Notes: generated by a model not told the origin, from the letters alone. DNA of 64,000 nt from Bacillus horti (GCF_030813115.1 NZ_JAUSTY010000022.1:1-64000), one strand, 5' to 3'; positions 38,610-46,308 are shown, numbered from the stretch's first letter. Made by a program: numbers and translations.

Positions 38610-38668
38610 AAAAAGTCCAACTATCTAACGGATCAAGTTGATCTAAGTAATAGTTGGGCTATTTTTAA
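38610..38668. terminator. Bidirectional terminator between ytoI and sinR
   Basis: AAAAAGTCCAACTAT (38610-38624) pairs with ATAGTTGGGCTATTTTT (38650-38666). A-rich and T-rich ends on both sides allow it to end ytoI on the plus strand and sinR on the minus strand. Confidence 0.8.
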
Positions 38669-38739
38669 TACTTTTCTATAAATGATAGATTATATACGAC
38701 TTCAGAGGCCACTTCCGAGAGGGAGATGACAGAAGCAAT

Positions 38740-39060
38740 TTACTTTTGCTGCTGCTTCCATTTGGTAAACTCTAAGAAATCCTTAAACTCCTCTTTTGTT
38801 ATATTTGATTCCATGGCTTCCTTTACAAGCTCAAGCCACTCCTGATCTAAAGCCTCAGTAACACTCTCCTCATGAATGAGACTTTGTATCGGAACGTCTA
38901 GAACACCGGCAATCTTTTCTAAAAACTGTATAGAAGGATTCTTTTGTATATCCCGTTCTATTGAACTTAAATAGGACTTGGCAATATCGGCCTTGTCGGC
39001 TAACTCGGATAAGGAAAGCCCTCTTTCCTTACGCAATGCTTGAATTTTCTTGCCGATCAT
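38740..39060 (-). CDS. sinR: Biofilm master repressor SinR
   Basis: A 106-residue XRE-family repressor very like B. subtilis SinR. The HTH domain is residues 1-65 (MIGKKIQALRKERGLSLSEL, then YLSSIERDIQKNPSIQFLEKI), and the C-terminal SinI/SinR dimerisation helices have D-Q-E-W-L-E-L-V-K-E-A and F-K-D-F-L-E-F-T-K-W. SinR represses matrix genes by binding GTTCTYT boxes and is inactivated by SinI. Those boxes occur 0.7-0.9 kb away, in front of tapA. A short sinI gene lies upstream on the same strand, as in B. subtilis. Confidence 0.95.
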   Translation of the reverse strand: MIGKKIQALRKERGLSLSELADKADIAKSYLSSIERDIQKNPSIQFLEKIAGVLDVPIQSLIHEESVTEALDQEWLELVKEAMESNITKEEFKDFLEFTKWKQQQK

Positions 39061-39117
39061 GCGCTACGTTCACCTCTCTTACGGAGCAGTACCCTTAATA
39101 AATAGGAAGATGGCATA

Positions 39118-39159
39118 CGTTCAATGCAATGAACGAAGCTAATAATTTCTATTATAGCA
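39118..39159 (-). promoter_or_regulatory. sinR promoter with adjacent 18-bp palindrome
   Basis: On the minus strand an extended -10, TGC-TATAAT (39159-39151), is followed within about 15 bp by the palindrome CGTTCAATGCAATGAACG (39118-39135). That places the palindrome over the transcript start, a typical repressor position. It lets sinR be made independently of sinI. The binder is not known. Confidence 0.6.
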
Positions 39160-39294
39160 TACAATTTTAGATTTTAAATCAGTAGCTTATCCGGTGTATG
39201 AACACGACTTTTGATCAAAAAGAAAAGCGACCGAACCATAAGGATTCTATCGCTATACGTTTACTCTCAAAATAACGAAAAAAAATAAGAAGAA

Positions 39295-39450
39295 TTATTT
39301 TATTTGCACAGAATGCTGCTTTCTAAGAAATTGCCGTACCTCGTCTGGAGAAAGTTTCATTTTCTTTGCGGCCAGCATGAGAATGACCCATTCACGATCG
39401 AGGTTCACAGGTATTTGATAGAGAGGCTTTTTACTAGGTATTTTCTCCAA
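39295..39450 (-). CDS. sinI: SinI-like antirepressor peptide
   Basis: A 51-residue minus-strand gene. It has the SinI/SinR helix-hook interaction motif N-L-D-R-E-W-V-I-L-M-L-A-A-K-K-M-K-L-S-P-D-E-V-R-Q-F-L, which aligns with B. subtilis SinI (LDQEWVELMVEAKEANISPEEIRKYL). SinI binds SinR and frees matrix promoters. The stop is at 39295. The start is uncertain: TTG 39450 directly abuts AGGGGG, while ATA at 39441 is 9 nt from it. A weak terminator (39226-39254) separates it from sinR. A riboswitch-like RNA precedes it. Confidence 0.85.
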   Translation of the reverse strand: MEKIPSKKPLYQIPVNLDREWVILMLAAKKMKLSPDEVRQFLRKQHSVQIK

Positions 39451-39466
39451 CCCCCTAAGATAACCT

Positions 39467-39552
39467 GCCTTGGTAGTCCAGCCATCATAGCTTAGCGCCT
39501 TAGATCTGAAACTTTGCGTCCCTGTTTTTCAACAGATTTGCCTTTACAAAGC
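39467..39552 (-). ncRNA. Second cyclic di-GMP-I-like (GEMM-I) riboswitch, upstream of sinI
   Basis: Read on the minus strand: P1 GCTTTG (39552-39547), GGCAAA, hairpin CTGTT-GAAA-AACAG (39535-39522), GGACGCAAAG, then ...GATCTAAGG, a second stem, GGCTGGACTACC, and closing CAAGGC (39472-39467), which pairs with the P1 strand. These are the defining GEMM-I features, including the GNAA tetraloop and the GGACGCAAAG junction. The 3' end is 11 nt from the sinI Shine-Dalgarno AGGGGG (39456-39451), which suggests control of translation. Found by motif reading only. Confidence 0.82.
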
Positions 39553-39734
39553 ACGCTTCTATAAAATGTCTTCCTATGTTTTATATTAACTTCTCTTTCG
39601 AAATATTCCAATCAATAAAATTCTAAAAAAACCTTTCTTTCCCAACAATTGATTGTATGTATCGACAATAATCCTTAATTTATTCCTGTAAAGCTGTCGA
39701 TAAAAAGTCATGCTTGTTTGAGATCATTCTATAT

Positions 39735-39894
39735 AAAGAACGGAAACTTTTCAAAACATAAAATAGTGAGGATTAGGAAGCTACATCTAGGAAATTAGAG
39801 GTTTATTGTTCTTTATAACGAATTTTAGTTGAAATTAGTGTTTTTTCTTTTATTTATCGGGGTATATACTTTATTTGTGTTCTTTATAAAGAAC
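39735..39894 (+). promoter_or_regulatory. SinR boxes in front of tapA
   Basis: Four matches to the SinR box GTTCTYT: AAAGAAC (39735-39741, reverse), GTTCTTT (39808-39814), and a facing pair forming the 16-bp palindrome GTTCTTTATAAAGAAC (39879-39894). This is the expected arrangement for direct SinR repression of the matrix operon. A further single copy, AAAGAAC, lies at 41633-41639 before the calY-like gene. Confidence 0.85.
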
Positions 39895-39948
39895 GTTTGG
39901 CAGTTTATTTTACAATCGCTCCTGTATGGTGAGAAGGAGGGGAGAGGA

Positions 39949-41010
39949 ATAAGAAGAACAAGGGTTCATCGCTATAGAATTAGGGGTGTAGAAAAAGTTA
40001 AGAGAGTATCCATGATCTTATTTTTAAAAATGTGGATTATTAGTTACCTGCTTCTGGTTTGCTTTTCTCAATTTGTAGCCCCTACTACTGCATTACATAA
40101 CGATATTGAGACGAGTTTAGGAACGATTCAAGTGCAGTGGGAGGAGGATCTTAAGGGCTTAGAGAATGCACAGCTAGCTTTTATAGATCTAGGACTAAAA
40201 GAAGTGGATGATTCTATTCAAATTTATGCCGTAATCATGAATCAGAGTGAATCTGTCGAAATGAGTGAATCCATTCCTTATGAGCTGCATTGGTCTGAGG
40301 ACGGTGAGCCATTAGAAGGTGTGCTTGTAGAAACAGAATCTATTCCAGCGCTGGGAGCAGGAGAACAGTACACCATAATAGCTATTCCTGCACAAACAGG
40401 AAACTACGGATTTAATATACCTCTTTCGGATGAAGAAATGTTATGGAGTGGCAGCATTTTTGTTGATCTACAACCGTCGATTGAGAAACCAAGCACTGGT
40501 CTGCCTGATAATTTAGATCCAGCCATTTTAGAAGCATACGCCAATGGACTTTTGACAGATGAAGATTTACTCGCTCTCTCTCAAGGATTAGTTGATACCC
40601 ATCAATTGCTCTTATTTATTAATGGTGAATTAACTAGAGAAGAGCTTGAACGGATAAAAGCTGGTGAAGATCCTGTAGAAGGCTCAGAGCCTGAGGAACC
40701 AGGAGAAGAAGATAAACAAGAAACAGATGAAGAGTCTGATGAAAACAAAGAGGAACAGAACGAAGAATCTGACGAAGCCAGTGATGGGCAGGATGATGAT
40801 TCTAACGAAGATGAAAATGAGCAGAGTGATGATCAGCCTGTAGATGAACCGAATGATCATGATGCAGGTAATGAGTCTTCAGATACGGATGAACAAGAGC
40901 AAGAGCAGAATCCTGTAAATGATGAAACGGAAGAACAACAGGATGAGAAAACCGTGGGTGAAACGGACACTCTGGATAGCCCGCCGAGCAAGGAGAAAGA
41001 AGCTGAGTAA
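39949..41010 (+). CDS. tapA: TapA-like amyloid fibre assembly protein
   Basis: A TapA (YqxM) relative in the conserved tapA-sipW-tasA order. It has a basic N-region and hydrophobic signal sequence ending near T-T-A-L-H-N-D-I-E-T (compare A-A-F-H-D-I-E-T in B. subtilis TapA), a beta-rich domain and a long Glu/Asp-rich C-terminus. It is secreted through SipW and helps anchor TasA fibres. The open frame extends back to TTG 39829, but that part contains the SinR palindrome. A strong AAGGAGG site (39934-39940) points to ATA 39949, giving about 353 residues; ATG 40012 is another option. B. subtilis TapA is 253 residues, so this one is longer. Confidence 0.8.
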   Translation: MRRTRVHRYRIRGVEKVKRVSMILFLKMWIISYLLLVCFSQFVAPTTALHNDIETSLGTIQVQWEEDLKGLENAQLAFIDLGLKEVDDSIQIYAVIMNQSESVEMSESIPYELHWSEDGEPLEGVLVETESIPALGAGEQYTIIAIPAQTGNYGFNIPLSDEEMLWSGSIFVDLQPSIEKPSTGLPDNLDPAILEAYANGLLTDEDLLALSQGLVDTHQLLLFINGELTREELERIKAGEDPVEGSEPEEPGEEDKQETDEESDENKEEQNEESDEASDGQDDDSNEDENEQSDDQPVDEPNDHDAGNESSDTDEQEQEQNPVNDETEEQQDEKTVGETDTLDSPPSKEKEAE

Positions 41011-41062
41011 CCCTAGAGAGAGAACAACCTTATACTTCCTGTCTGAGAAGGGATGGTGAAAA

Positions 41063-41623
41063 ATGAAAATTAAACGTTTACTAAGCACGACCATTAACAT
41101 TCTACTATTTGCCGTGCTTTGCCTCATGATTATGATTGTGGTTATTTCTAAGGCATCTGGTGGAGAACCTAGCCTATTTGGAAACGAGTTTAAAATTGTT
41201 CTTTCAGGGTCTATGGAGCCTACCTTCAAAACTGGATCAGTCATAGCTGTTAAGCCTGAAATTAATACAGCTGATCTAAAGGCTAATGATGTGATTACGT
41301 TCTTAAGAGATGAACGTACCTTAGTTACCCATCGAATTGTTGAGGTCATTGAAACTGGGGCTGGCAATCTATTTAAAACACAAGGTGATTCTAACGCTTA
41401 TGCGGATGCTGAGCTAGTTTTGGACCAGAATGTTGTGGCGCAGTATACCGGCTTCACCATCCCTTACCTTGGTTATATGATGAACTTTGCTAACTCTCAG
41501 CTAGGTATTGTTCTGCTTCTTATTTTACCAGGGGTTTTACTTCTAGGATATGCCATTCTATCTATTTATCAAGGATTCAAAATACTAGACAAAGAAGCGA
41601 AGAAAATCTCAGAAAGTCATTAA
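41063..41623 (+). CDS. sipW: SipW-like signal peptidase I (ER type)
   Basis: A 186-residue membrane signal peptidase of the Ser-His, ER-like type. The catalytic S-G-S50-M-E-P-T-F is present, the general base is H90 in L-V-T-H-R-I-V in place of the usual lysine, and D109 lies in T-Q-G-D-S-N-A-Y-A-D. There is one N-terminal and one C-terminal membrane helix. It cleaves the signal peptides of TapA and TasA/CalY-type proteins, which are encoded on both sides. ATG after a GGGATGG-like ribosome site. Confidence 0.94.
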   Translation: MKIKRLLSTTINILLFAVLCLMIMIVVISKASGGEPSLFGNEFKIVLSGSMEPTFKTGSVIAVKPEINTADLKANDVITFLRDERTLVTHRIVEVIETGAGNLFKTQGDSNAYADAELVLDQNVVAQYTGFTIPYLGYMMNFANSQLGIVLLLILPGVLLLGYAILSIYQGFKILDKEAKKISESH

Positions 41624-41715
41624 TCAAGTTTTAAAGAACAAACATCTTAATCGGTTAATTTTCCTTATTTTCTATAGGGAATTAATAATATTAGAGCTTT
41701 TTAGGAGGAATAATA

Positions 41716-42369
41716 ATGAGTCTGAAAAAGAAGCTAGGAATGGGTATTATGTCTGGTGCGTTAGGTTTAACTTTAATTGGAGGAGGAACATGGGCAGCTT
41801 TTAATGATGTAGAAACGGTCAGCAATACATTTGCTTCAGGTACATTAGATTTAGGGATTGGCTATACGGATGCACATTTTAAAATTAGTAACCTTAAGCC
41901 GGGGGATACGTTCTCTGAAGCTCTAACTCTAACAAATGATGGTTCGCTAGACATCAACCAAATCTTTTTACATTCTGTGTACGTTGAGAATAGCTGGAAG
42001 GATTACGATAAGCTCAACCTAAATAGTAAGGTGGGAGCAGGTGCGGGGAATAACACCTTAGAGGATTTTCTGCAGCAATTTTCTGTAACGGTAACCAATA
42101 GCTCAAATACTTCTGTCTTTGCTGGTACGCTACAGGATCTAGTTGCTGCCGTAGGTACGCAATCTATTGAGCTAACAGGGACGCCTGCTGATGTTGTAGG
42201 TTTACCGGCAGGGAACGGATTAGAAACGTATACGTTCCATGTGGAATTTGTAGAAGACGGTGAGACCTTCCCTGGAAGTCGTCTACATAAACAAAATAGG
42301 TTCCAGGGTGAAGGTGCGACGTTAAACTTTGTATTTGAAGCCACTCAGATGCCTGGTGAAGCTAGGTAA
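41716..42369 (+). CDS. TasA/CalY (camelysin) family matrix protein, paralogue 1
   Basis: A 217-residue exported protein of the camelysin/TasA family (Peptidase M73 profile). The SipW-type signal peptide includes L-I-G-G-G-T-W-A-A-F-N-D, followed by F-A-S-G-T-L-D-L-G-I and S-N-L-K-P-G-D, the usual TasA core motifs. It is smaller than TasA and closer in size to CalY. It probably is a fibre subunit or minor component. ATG after TAGGAGG. One SinR-like box lies about 80 bp upstream. Confidence 0.88.
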   Translation: MSLKKKLGMGIMSGALGLTLIGGGTWAAFNDVETVSNTFASGTLDLGIGYTDAHFKISNLKPGDTFSEALTLTNDGSLDINQIFLHSVYVENSWKDYDKLNLNSKVGAGAGNNTLEDFLQQFSVTVTNSSNTSVFAGTLQDLVAAVGTQSIELTGTPADVVGLPAGNGLETYTFHVEFVEDGETFPGSRLHKQNRFQGEGATLNFVFEATQMPGEAR

Positions 42370-42484
42370 TTCGTTTAGATCAATCTGGTGAAACTAGATA
42401 TTTACTGTAGATCAGCTAGAGTACTAGCTTGCTCATCGCTTGTGAAAGCCATCAAAATCTATGGGATGATTTGGAGGAATAAGG

Positions 42485-43336
42485 ATGACTATTAAAAGAA
42501 AATTAACAATGGGTGCGATTTCCGCAACGTTGGGTCTTGCTTTAATTGGTGGAGGAACCTGGGCCGCCTTTAATGATATAGAGACGGCAAGTGCCAGTCT
42601 TGCTGCTGGTAAACTAGATTTGGTGGTTGATTTACAAAAGGCGGATACATCTACACACCTCATTAATGTTTCCAACTTAAAGCCGGGAGACTCTATGGAA
42701 AGAACGTTTAGAATGAAAAACAACGGTACATTGGCGATCAAAGATGTTCTCATGTCAGTCGAATATGATGGCTTTGCTGCCGATACATCAAGCTATAATT
42801 CTGCTATTCCGCAAAATACAGATGCGGTAGAGTTCCTATCTCAGTTTCAGGTCGAGGTGCTCCGCGTAGGAACTGAAGGCTCAGGAGAATTCCCTAAAGA
42901 AATCATCAGTGAAAGTGACAATATCACGTTGTCAGATATCTATTATGCTACTACCCTTGATGGTGTAAACGGATCATTGCGTTCAAACGCACAAAGCAAA
43001 TTGGCGGGTGCCATTCCAAGTGCATATTGGGTGGATAACCGAATCAATGTAGCTACCGTTAATCCTGATCAATGGACGGGACTTCCTGTTGTTCCTCATG
43101 ACGACGATGATGTTCTTGTGGTCATCACATTTATTGATGATGAAAGTAAAAATGCTAACGGATTGTATGACCAAAATGCGTTCCAAGCGAATAGCATTAA
43201 CGTCTATTTTGACCTAGAGGCTAGACAATGGGAAGGGATAGATGTGCAGCCTTCAGATATTGGTAATGGTGCTAGAGGAAGTGGAGCAGACGGTTATATT
43301 CAGAACAACGAAAGAGCAAAAAGCGGTAGACCATAA
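42485..43336 (+). CDS. tasA: Major amyloid fibre protein TasA
   Basis: A 283-residue TasA orthologue. It has the signal sequence L-A-L-I-G-G-G-T-W-A-A-F-N-D-I, V-S-N-L-K-P-G-D, N-N-G-T-L-A-I-K-D-V-L-M, F-L-S-Q-F-Q-V-E-V-L, K-L-A-G-A-I-P-S-A-Y-W-V and the C-terminal G-Y-I-Q-N-N-E-R-A-K. These match B. subtilis TasA along its whole length. After SipW processing it forms extracellular fibres of the biofilm matrix. ATG follows TTGGAGG. Confidence 0.92.
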   Translation: MTIKRKLTMGAISATLGLALIGGGTWAAFNDIETASASLAAGKLDLVVDLQKADTSTHLINVSNLKPGDSMERTFRMKNNGTLAIKDVLMSVEYDGFAADTSSYNSAIPQNTDAVEFLSQFQVEVLRVGTEGSGEFPKEIISESDNITLSDIYYATTLDGVNGSLRSNAQSKLAGAIPSAYWVDNRINVATVNPDQWTGLPVVPHDDDDVLVVITFIDDESKNANGLYDQNAFQANSINVYFDLEARQWEGIDVQPSDIGNGARGSGADGYIQNNERAKSGRP

Positions 43337-43476
43337 GCCATAGCTTTACTTAAAATCTACTAATAGTTTCTCATAATGTCTTCTTGCAGAATGTGAGTGG
43401 TGGGGAGCAATCCTCACCCTTATTATTTATTCAGGTAAATTTAGAATTTATCTCACGGTTAAAGTGAGGGATGTGG

Positions 43477-44445
43477 ATGAAAGAAATGAAATACATGAAA
43501 TACGTCGGTTATTATTGTTTATTTATTCTTCTCGTGTTATATCTAGTACCTCCAGAAAGAACCAGCGCAATTGACTCTCAGCCTAGGGTAGATTTGACCA
43601 CATCTGCTGAGGAAGGTCGCTTATTTACGGTGAGTAATTTTAAACCCGGGGATTGGGCTGAACGAGAAATTGTGATTGGGAACAAAGGGAATCGAGATTT
43701 CTTCTATACAATGAGTGCCTCTCTCGGTTTGCAGGGAGAAGAAAGTGAAAAGTTCTATGAAGCATTAGAATTAACAGTAGAGGATTCAACAGGAGAACTG
43801 TATGCCGGAAAGCTGAGTAAGTTTACGGGACTTGAGCCAAGGTTCTTGAGAGTTTCCAGGGAGGAAGCCCTAACACTTACGGTAAAATTCCCCTTCGAGT
43901 ACGGGAATGATTATCAAGCTCTAGAAACAGTCGTGCTATTTATATTTTCAGCAGAGGCTAGACCTGACCGACCACCAGAGACGTGTGAGGATCGTGGAGA
44001 TTGCCCGGAGCCTCCTGGACCAAATCCACCAAGACCACCCAATCCACCAACTAACTGTGCTGAAAGAGGAGACTGTCCAGAGCCGCCAAAACCAAGACCA
44101 GACCCACCAAAAACATGTGTGGAGCTAGAGAATTGTGAGGAAGGCGAACCACCAGCTGAGTCTCCAGAGGAGGTAGATCCTCCAGGGCAAGGACCTGAAA
44201 CACCTACACCTGATCCAGGTTCAGGTGAACCACCTGATGATCCGAATGATTCATCATTGCCAGGCGAATCCGTTCAACCACCAGGGGGGAATCTTCCACC
44301 AGGTGAAGGTGGTAGACTGCCGAACACATCCTCACCATGGTATAACCTCCTTCTAATTGCCTTTATCGGCATAGTTGCTTCTGCAGCTATGATGTGGCTT
44401 ATTCAGAAGAGGAGTCTATACAGGGGAAATAGTCTTGAACAGTAA
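43477..44445 (+). CDS. LPNTS-anchored protein with TasA-like N-domain and Pro-rich stalk
   Basis: A 322-residue secreted protein. After a signal peptide comes a short TasA/camelysin-like beta domain (L-F-T-V-S-N-F-K-P-G-D-W-A-E-R-E-I-V-I-G-N-K-G-N). A stalk very rich in Pro follows, with repeated C-x-E/D-R-G-D-C-P-E-P-P units. The end is a sorting signal L-P-N-T-S, a membrane helix and a positive tail (Q-K-R-S-L-Y-R). A sortase gene follows, so it is probably wall-linked and could tether TasA-type fibres to peptidoglycan. ATG 43477 fits GAGGG spacing. Confidence 0.85.
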   Translation: MKEMKYMKYVGYYCLFILLVLYLVPPERTSAIDSQPRVDLTTSAEEGRLFTVSNFKPGDWAEREIVIGNKGNRDFFYTMSASLGLQGEESEKFYEALELTVEDSTGELYAGKLSKFTGLEPRFLRVSREEALTLTVKFPFEYGNDYQALETVVLFIFSAEARPDRPPETCEDRGDCPEPPGPNPPRPPNPPTNCAERGDCPEPPKPRPDPPKTCVELENCEEGEPPAESPEEVDPPGQGPETPTPDPGSGEPPDDPNDSSLPGESVQPPGGNLPPGEGGRLPNTSSPWYNLLLIAFIGIVASAAMMWLIQKRSLYRGNSLEQ

Positions 44446-44554
44446 AAAATAGTTTAAGCAGTAAATGGGAATTAGAACCTAAGCATATTTTTGCACCGTG
44501 CGCTGGGAGCTGCGCATGGTGCGAAAAATAACCGTGTAAAAAAGGAGGGAGAAT

Positions 44555-45208
44555 ATGCAAGCAAACAAGCTGATTTTCAAGCTCATGTTTGTCGTATTCT
44601 GCCTTTCTTTTATTCTACTAGGATTTGCAGGCTGGAGTATTTATATGGAACAAAAGTTTATGGATGATGCTCTAAGGGAATGGGAAGCGATGTTCCAAGA
44701 GGCTGACATGTCACAAATTGAGGATGATCTTACGTTAACTCAGCTTGTGGCTTTGGAAGATACACAAAAGGAAAATTCATATAAAACGGCCAAAGAAGGA
44801 GATGTCATAGGGAAACTAAGCTTACCCTCAGTCGATATTGAGGTGCCAATCATTATGGGTACAGGAGATCAAGAGCTGGCAATGGGTGTAGGTCATTACA
44901 TAGGAAGTGCTTTTCCAGGAGAACAGAACCAAACTGTTTTGTCAGGACATAGACAAACGGTATTTCGTCAGCTTGAAAAGGTACAACTAGGAGCAGAGGC
45001 TATTGCGGAAACCCTCGATGGTCGCTTTACCTATGAAATTGTAGACATGTTTGTTGTAGATAAAGAGGATCGGGGTGTTATTGTCCCTCAGGACAAAGCG
45101 ATTCTAACTCTTGTAACATGCTACCCTTTTAACTTTGTCGGTGCTGCACCAAAGAGATACATTATTCAGGCTGAATTAGTGGAGGAGCACTACAGTGCAC
45201 GTAGATAA
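44555..45208 (+). CDS. Class D sortase
   Basis: A 217-residue membrane-anchored transpeptidase. One N-terminal membrane helix is followed by the sortase barrel with catalytic H132 (V-L-S-G-H-R-Q-T), C189 (L-T-L-V-T-C-Y-P) and R201 (K-R-Y-I-I). Class D sortases of Bacillus recognise LPNTA/S-like signals, and the preceding gene ends in LPNTS, so it is the likely substrate. ATG after AAAAGGAGGGAG. A 16-bp hairpin (44488-44528) without a T run separates the two genes. Confidence 0.92.
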   Translation: MQANKLIFKLMFVVFCLSFILLGFAGWSIYMEQKFMDDALREWEAMFQEADMSQIEDDLTLTQLVALEDTQKENSYKTAKEGDVIGKLSLPSVDIEVPIIMGTGDQELAMGVGHYIGSAFPGEQNQTVLSGHRQTVFRQLEKVQLGAEAIAETLDGRFTYEIVDMFVVDKEDRGVIVPQDKAILTLVTCYPFNFVGAAPKRYIIQAELVEEHYSARR

Positions 45209-45279
45209 GTAATAAAGATTAAGAGATGCATTGTACGAGTCAGAAAAGACGTAATCATATTGAGATTTGAAATTAACGA

Positions 45280-45975
45280 TTAGCTAGACAAATAGTAATC
45301 TACTAACACAGAATAAACCACATATTTCTGTAAGGAGTTATGACCTGGATTGTCGTAAATGGCAGCAAGACTAAGAGAGGCTTCACCTGTATATTCAGAA
45401 ATAGTAGTATTCTCATCGTGAACGGCATACATTCTATCGACGGCATAGGTGAACGTTCCTGATGGAGTTTGAACCACAATTTTCTCCCCTTTTTTCAATT
45501 CGCTGAGCTTTTCTAAGACAGAATGACCGTCCCCCATTAGAACACTATGCTCAGCCTCACCGGGAAGCACGCTGTTTTTATCATGGGTAATAAATTCATC
45601 TGCTGCTGTATCATAATAAACAGGGATATCAATGGAAAGAGCATCAATCTTCAATGTCCCAAGCTGTTGACCCGCTTGAGGTAAAGAGGGGTATAGAAGG
45701 GAATTAGAATGGTAAAGTGAAAGCTCTGCTCCCTCAATATTGATCGAGTATTCATTATCGTCCAAGGTATCATGCTCAAATATTAAATGATGTGGGCTAT
45801 CCATATTGTAATCACCGTTATACGACCCTTCTAGGTAATTAGCTGAGCGGCTCATTTGCAAAGGGTCAGCCTGCTGAAAGCTAGATGTAAGAAGGGAATG
45901 ACCAAACACAAACATAGAAAAGCTGAGGACAAACATTAACGCCCCTATGATATAAATAAGAATGACCTTCTTCAT
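45280..45975 (-). CDS. Sortase-fold protein lacking catalytic residues
   Basis: A 231-residue convergent neighbour of the class D sortase. It keeps the N-terminal membrane helix and the sortase strands: G-T-L-K-I-D-A-L-S-I-D-I-P-V-Y, S-V-L-M-G-D-G-H-S-V-L-E-K-L and the final Y-V-V-Y-S-V-L-V. The aligned catalytic His is Asp149 (a His lies two residues later), the Cys position in S-L-A-A-I-Y-D is Ile206, and the Arg position is Lys217. It cannot be a cysteine transpeptidase. A regulatory or substrate-binding pseudoenzyme is possible. The frame is intact. Confidence 0.8.
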   Translation of the reverse strand: MKKVILIYIIGALMFVLSFSMFVFGHSLLTSSFQQADPLQMSRSANYLEGSYNGDYNMDSPHHLIFEHDTLDDNEYSINIEGAELSLYHSNSLLYPSLPQAGQQLGTLKIDALSIDIPVYYDTAADEFITHDKNSVLPGEAEHSVLMGDGHSVLEKLSELKKGEKIVVQTPSGTFTYAVDRMYAVHDENTTISEYTGEASLSLAAIYDNPGHNSLQKYVVYSVLVDYYLSS

Positions 45976-46133
45976 GGGATCCGTACTCCTTTCTTCAAGA
46001 AAGTTTGTTATCCGTGCTTTTGTGTTCTATATATAGTATTCCCATGTAGAATCAAGCGCCAAACCTATTTTATGTGTCATTCCAAAATGTTCTTGTGTCA
46101 GGAAAAATGTTTGATGTGTGGGTAAGAATTATC

Positions 46134-46213
46134 ATAAGAAAAGCTTCTATTGAAGCCTTCTCGAAGAGGCTGTCTAGTCCATCATTAGAGGAAGCTTTTA
46201 CATGTAGCCAGAA
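46134..46213. repeat. Dispersed palindromic repeat, copy B
   Basis: An 80-bp copy, inverted relative to 2844-2926, with only a few differences. It has the same AAAAGCTTC/GAAGCTTTT ends. It lies in the intergenic stretch between the dead sortase and the YtpI-like gene, two genes transcribed on the minus strand. Confidence 0.8.
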
Positions 46214-46269
46214 TTCATAAAACTTGAAGAAATCATTGTATCAAATTTTATAAATTCTTAGACTGTAAG

Positions 46270-46308
46270 AAAAAGCTAGCTACAGTATGATCTGTAACTA
46301 GCTTTTTT
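46270..46308. terminator. Terminator, mainly for the YtpI-like gene
   Basis: AAAAAGCTAG-C-TACA pairs with TGTA-A-CTAGCTTTTTT. A-rich 5' and T-rich 3' ends make it usable in both directions; on the minus strand it ends the YtpI-like gene. Confidence 0.75.

Noticed and set aside
39304..39495. 63-codon plus-strand frame
   Set aside because: It is the antisense shadow of the sinI gene and its leader RNA; it has no ribosome site.
40879..41367. 162-codon minus-strand frame
   Set aside because: Overlaps tapA and sipW on the other strand and shows no family features.
44488..44528. Terminator between the LPNTS protein and the sortase
   Set aside because: The hairpin is strong, but it is followed by A residues instead of T on the plus strand; more likely an mRNA processing or stability element.
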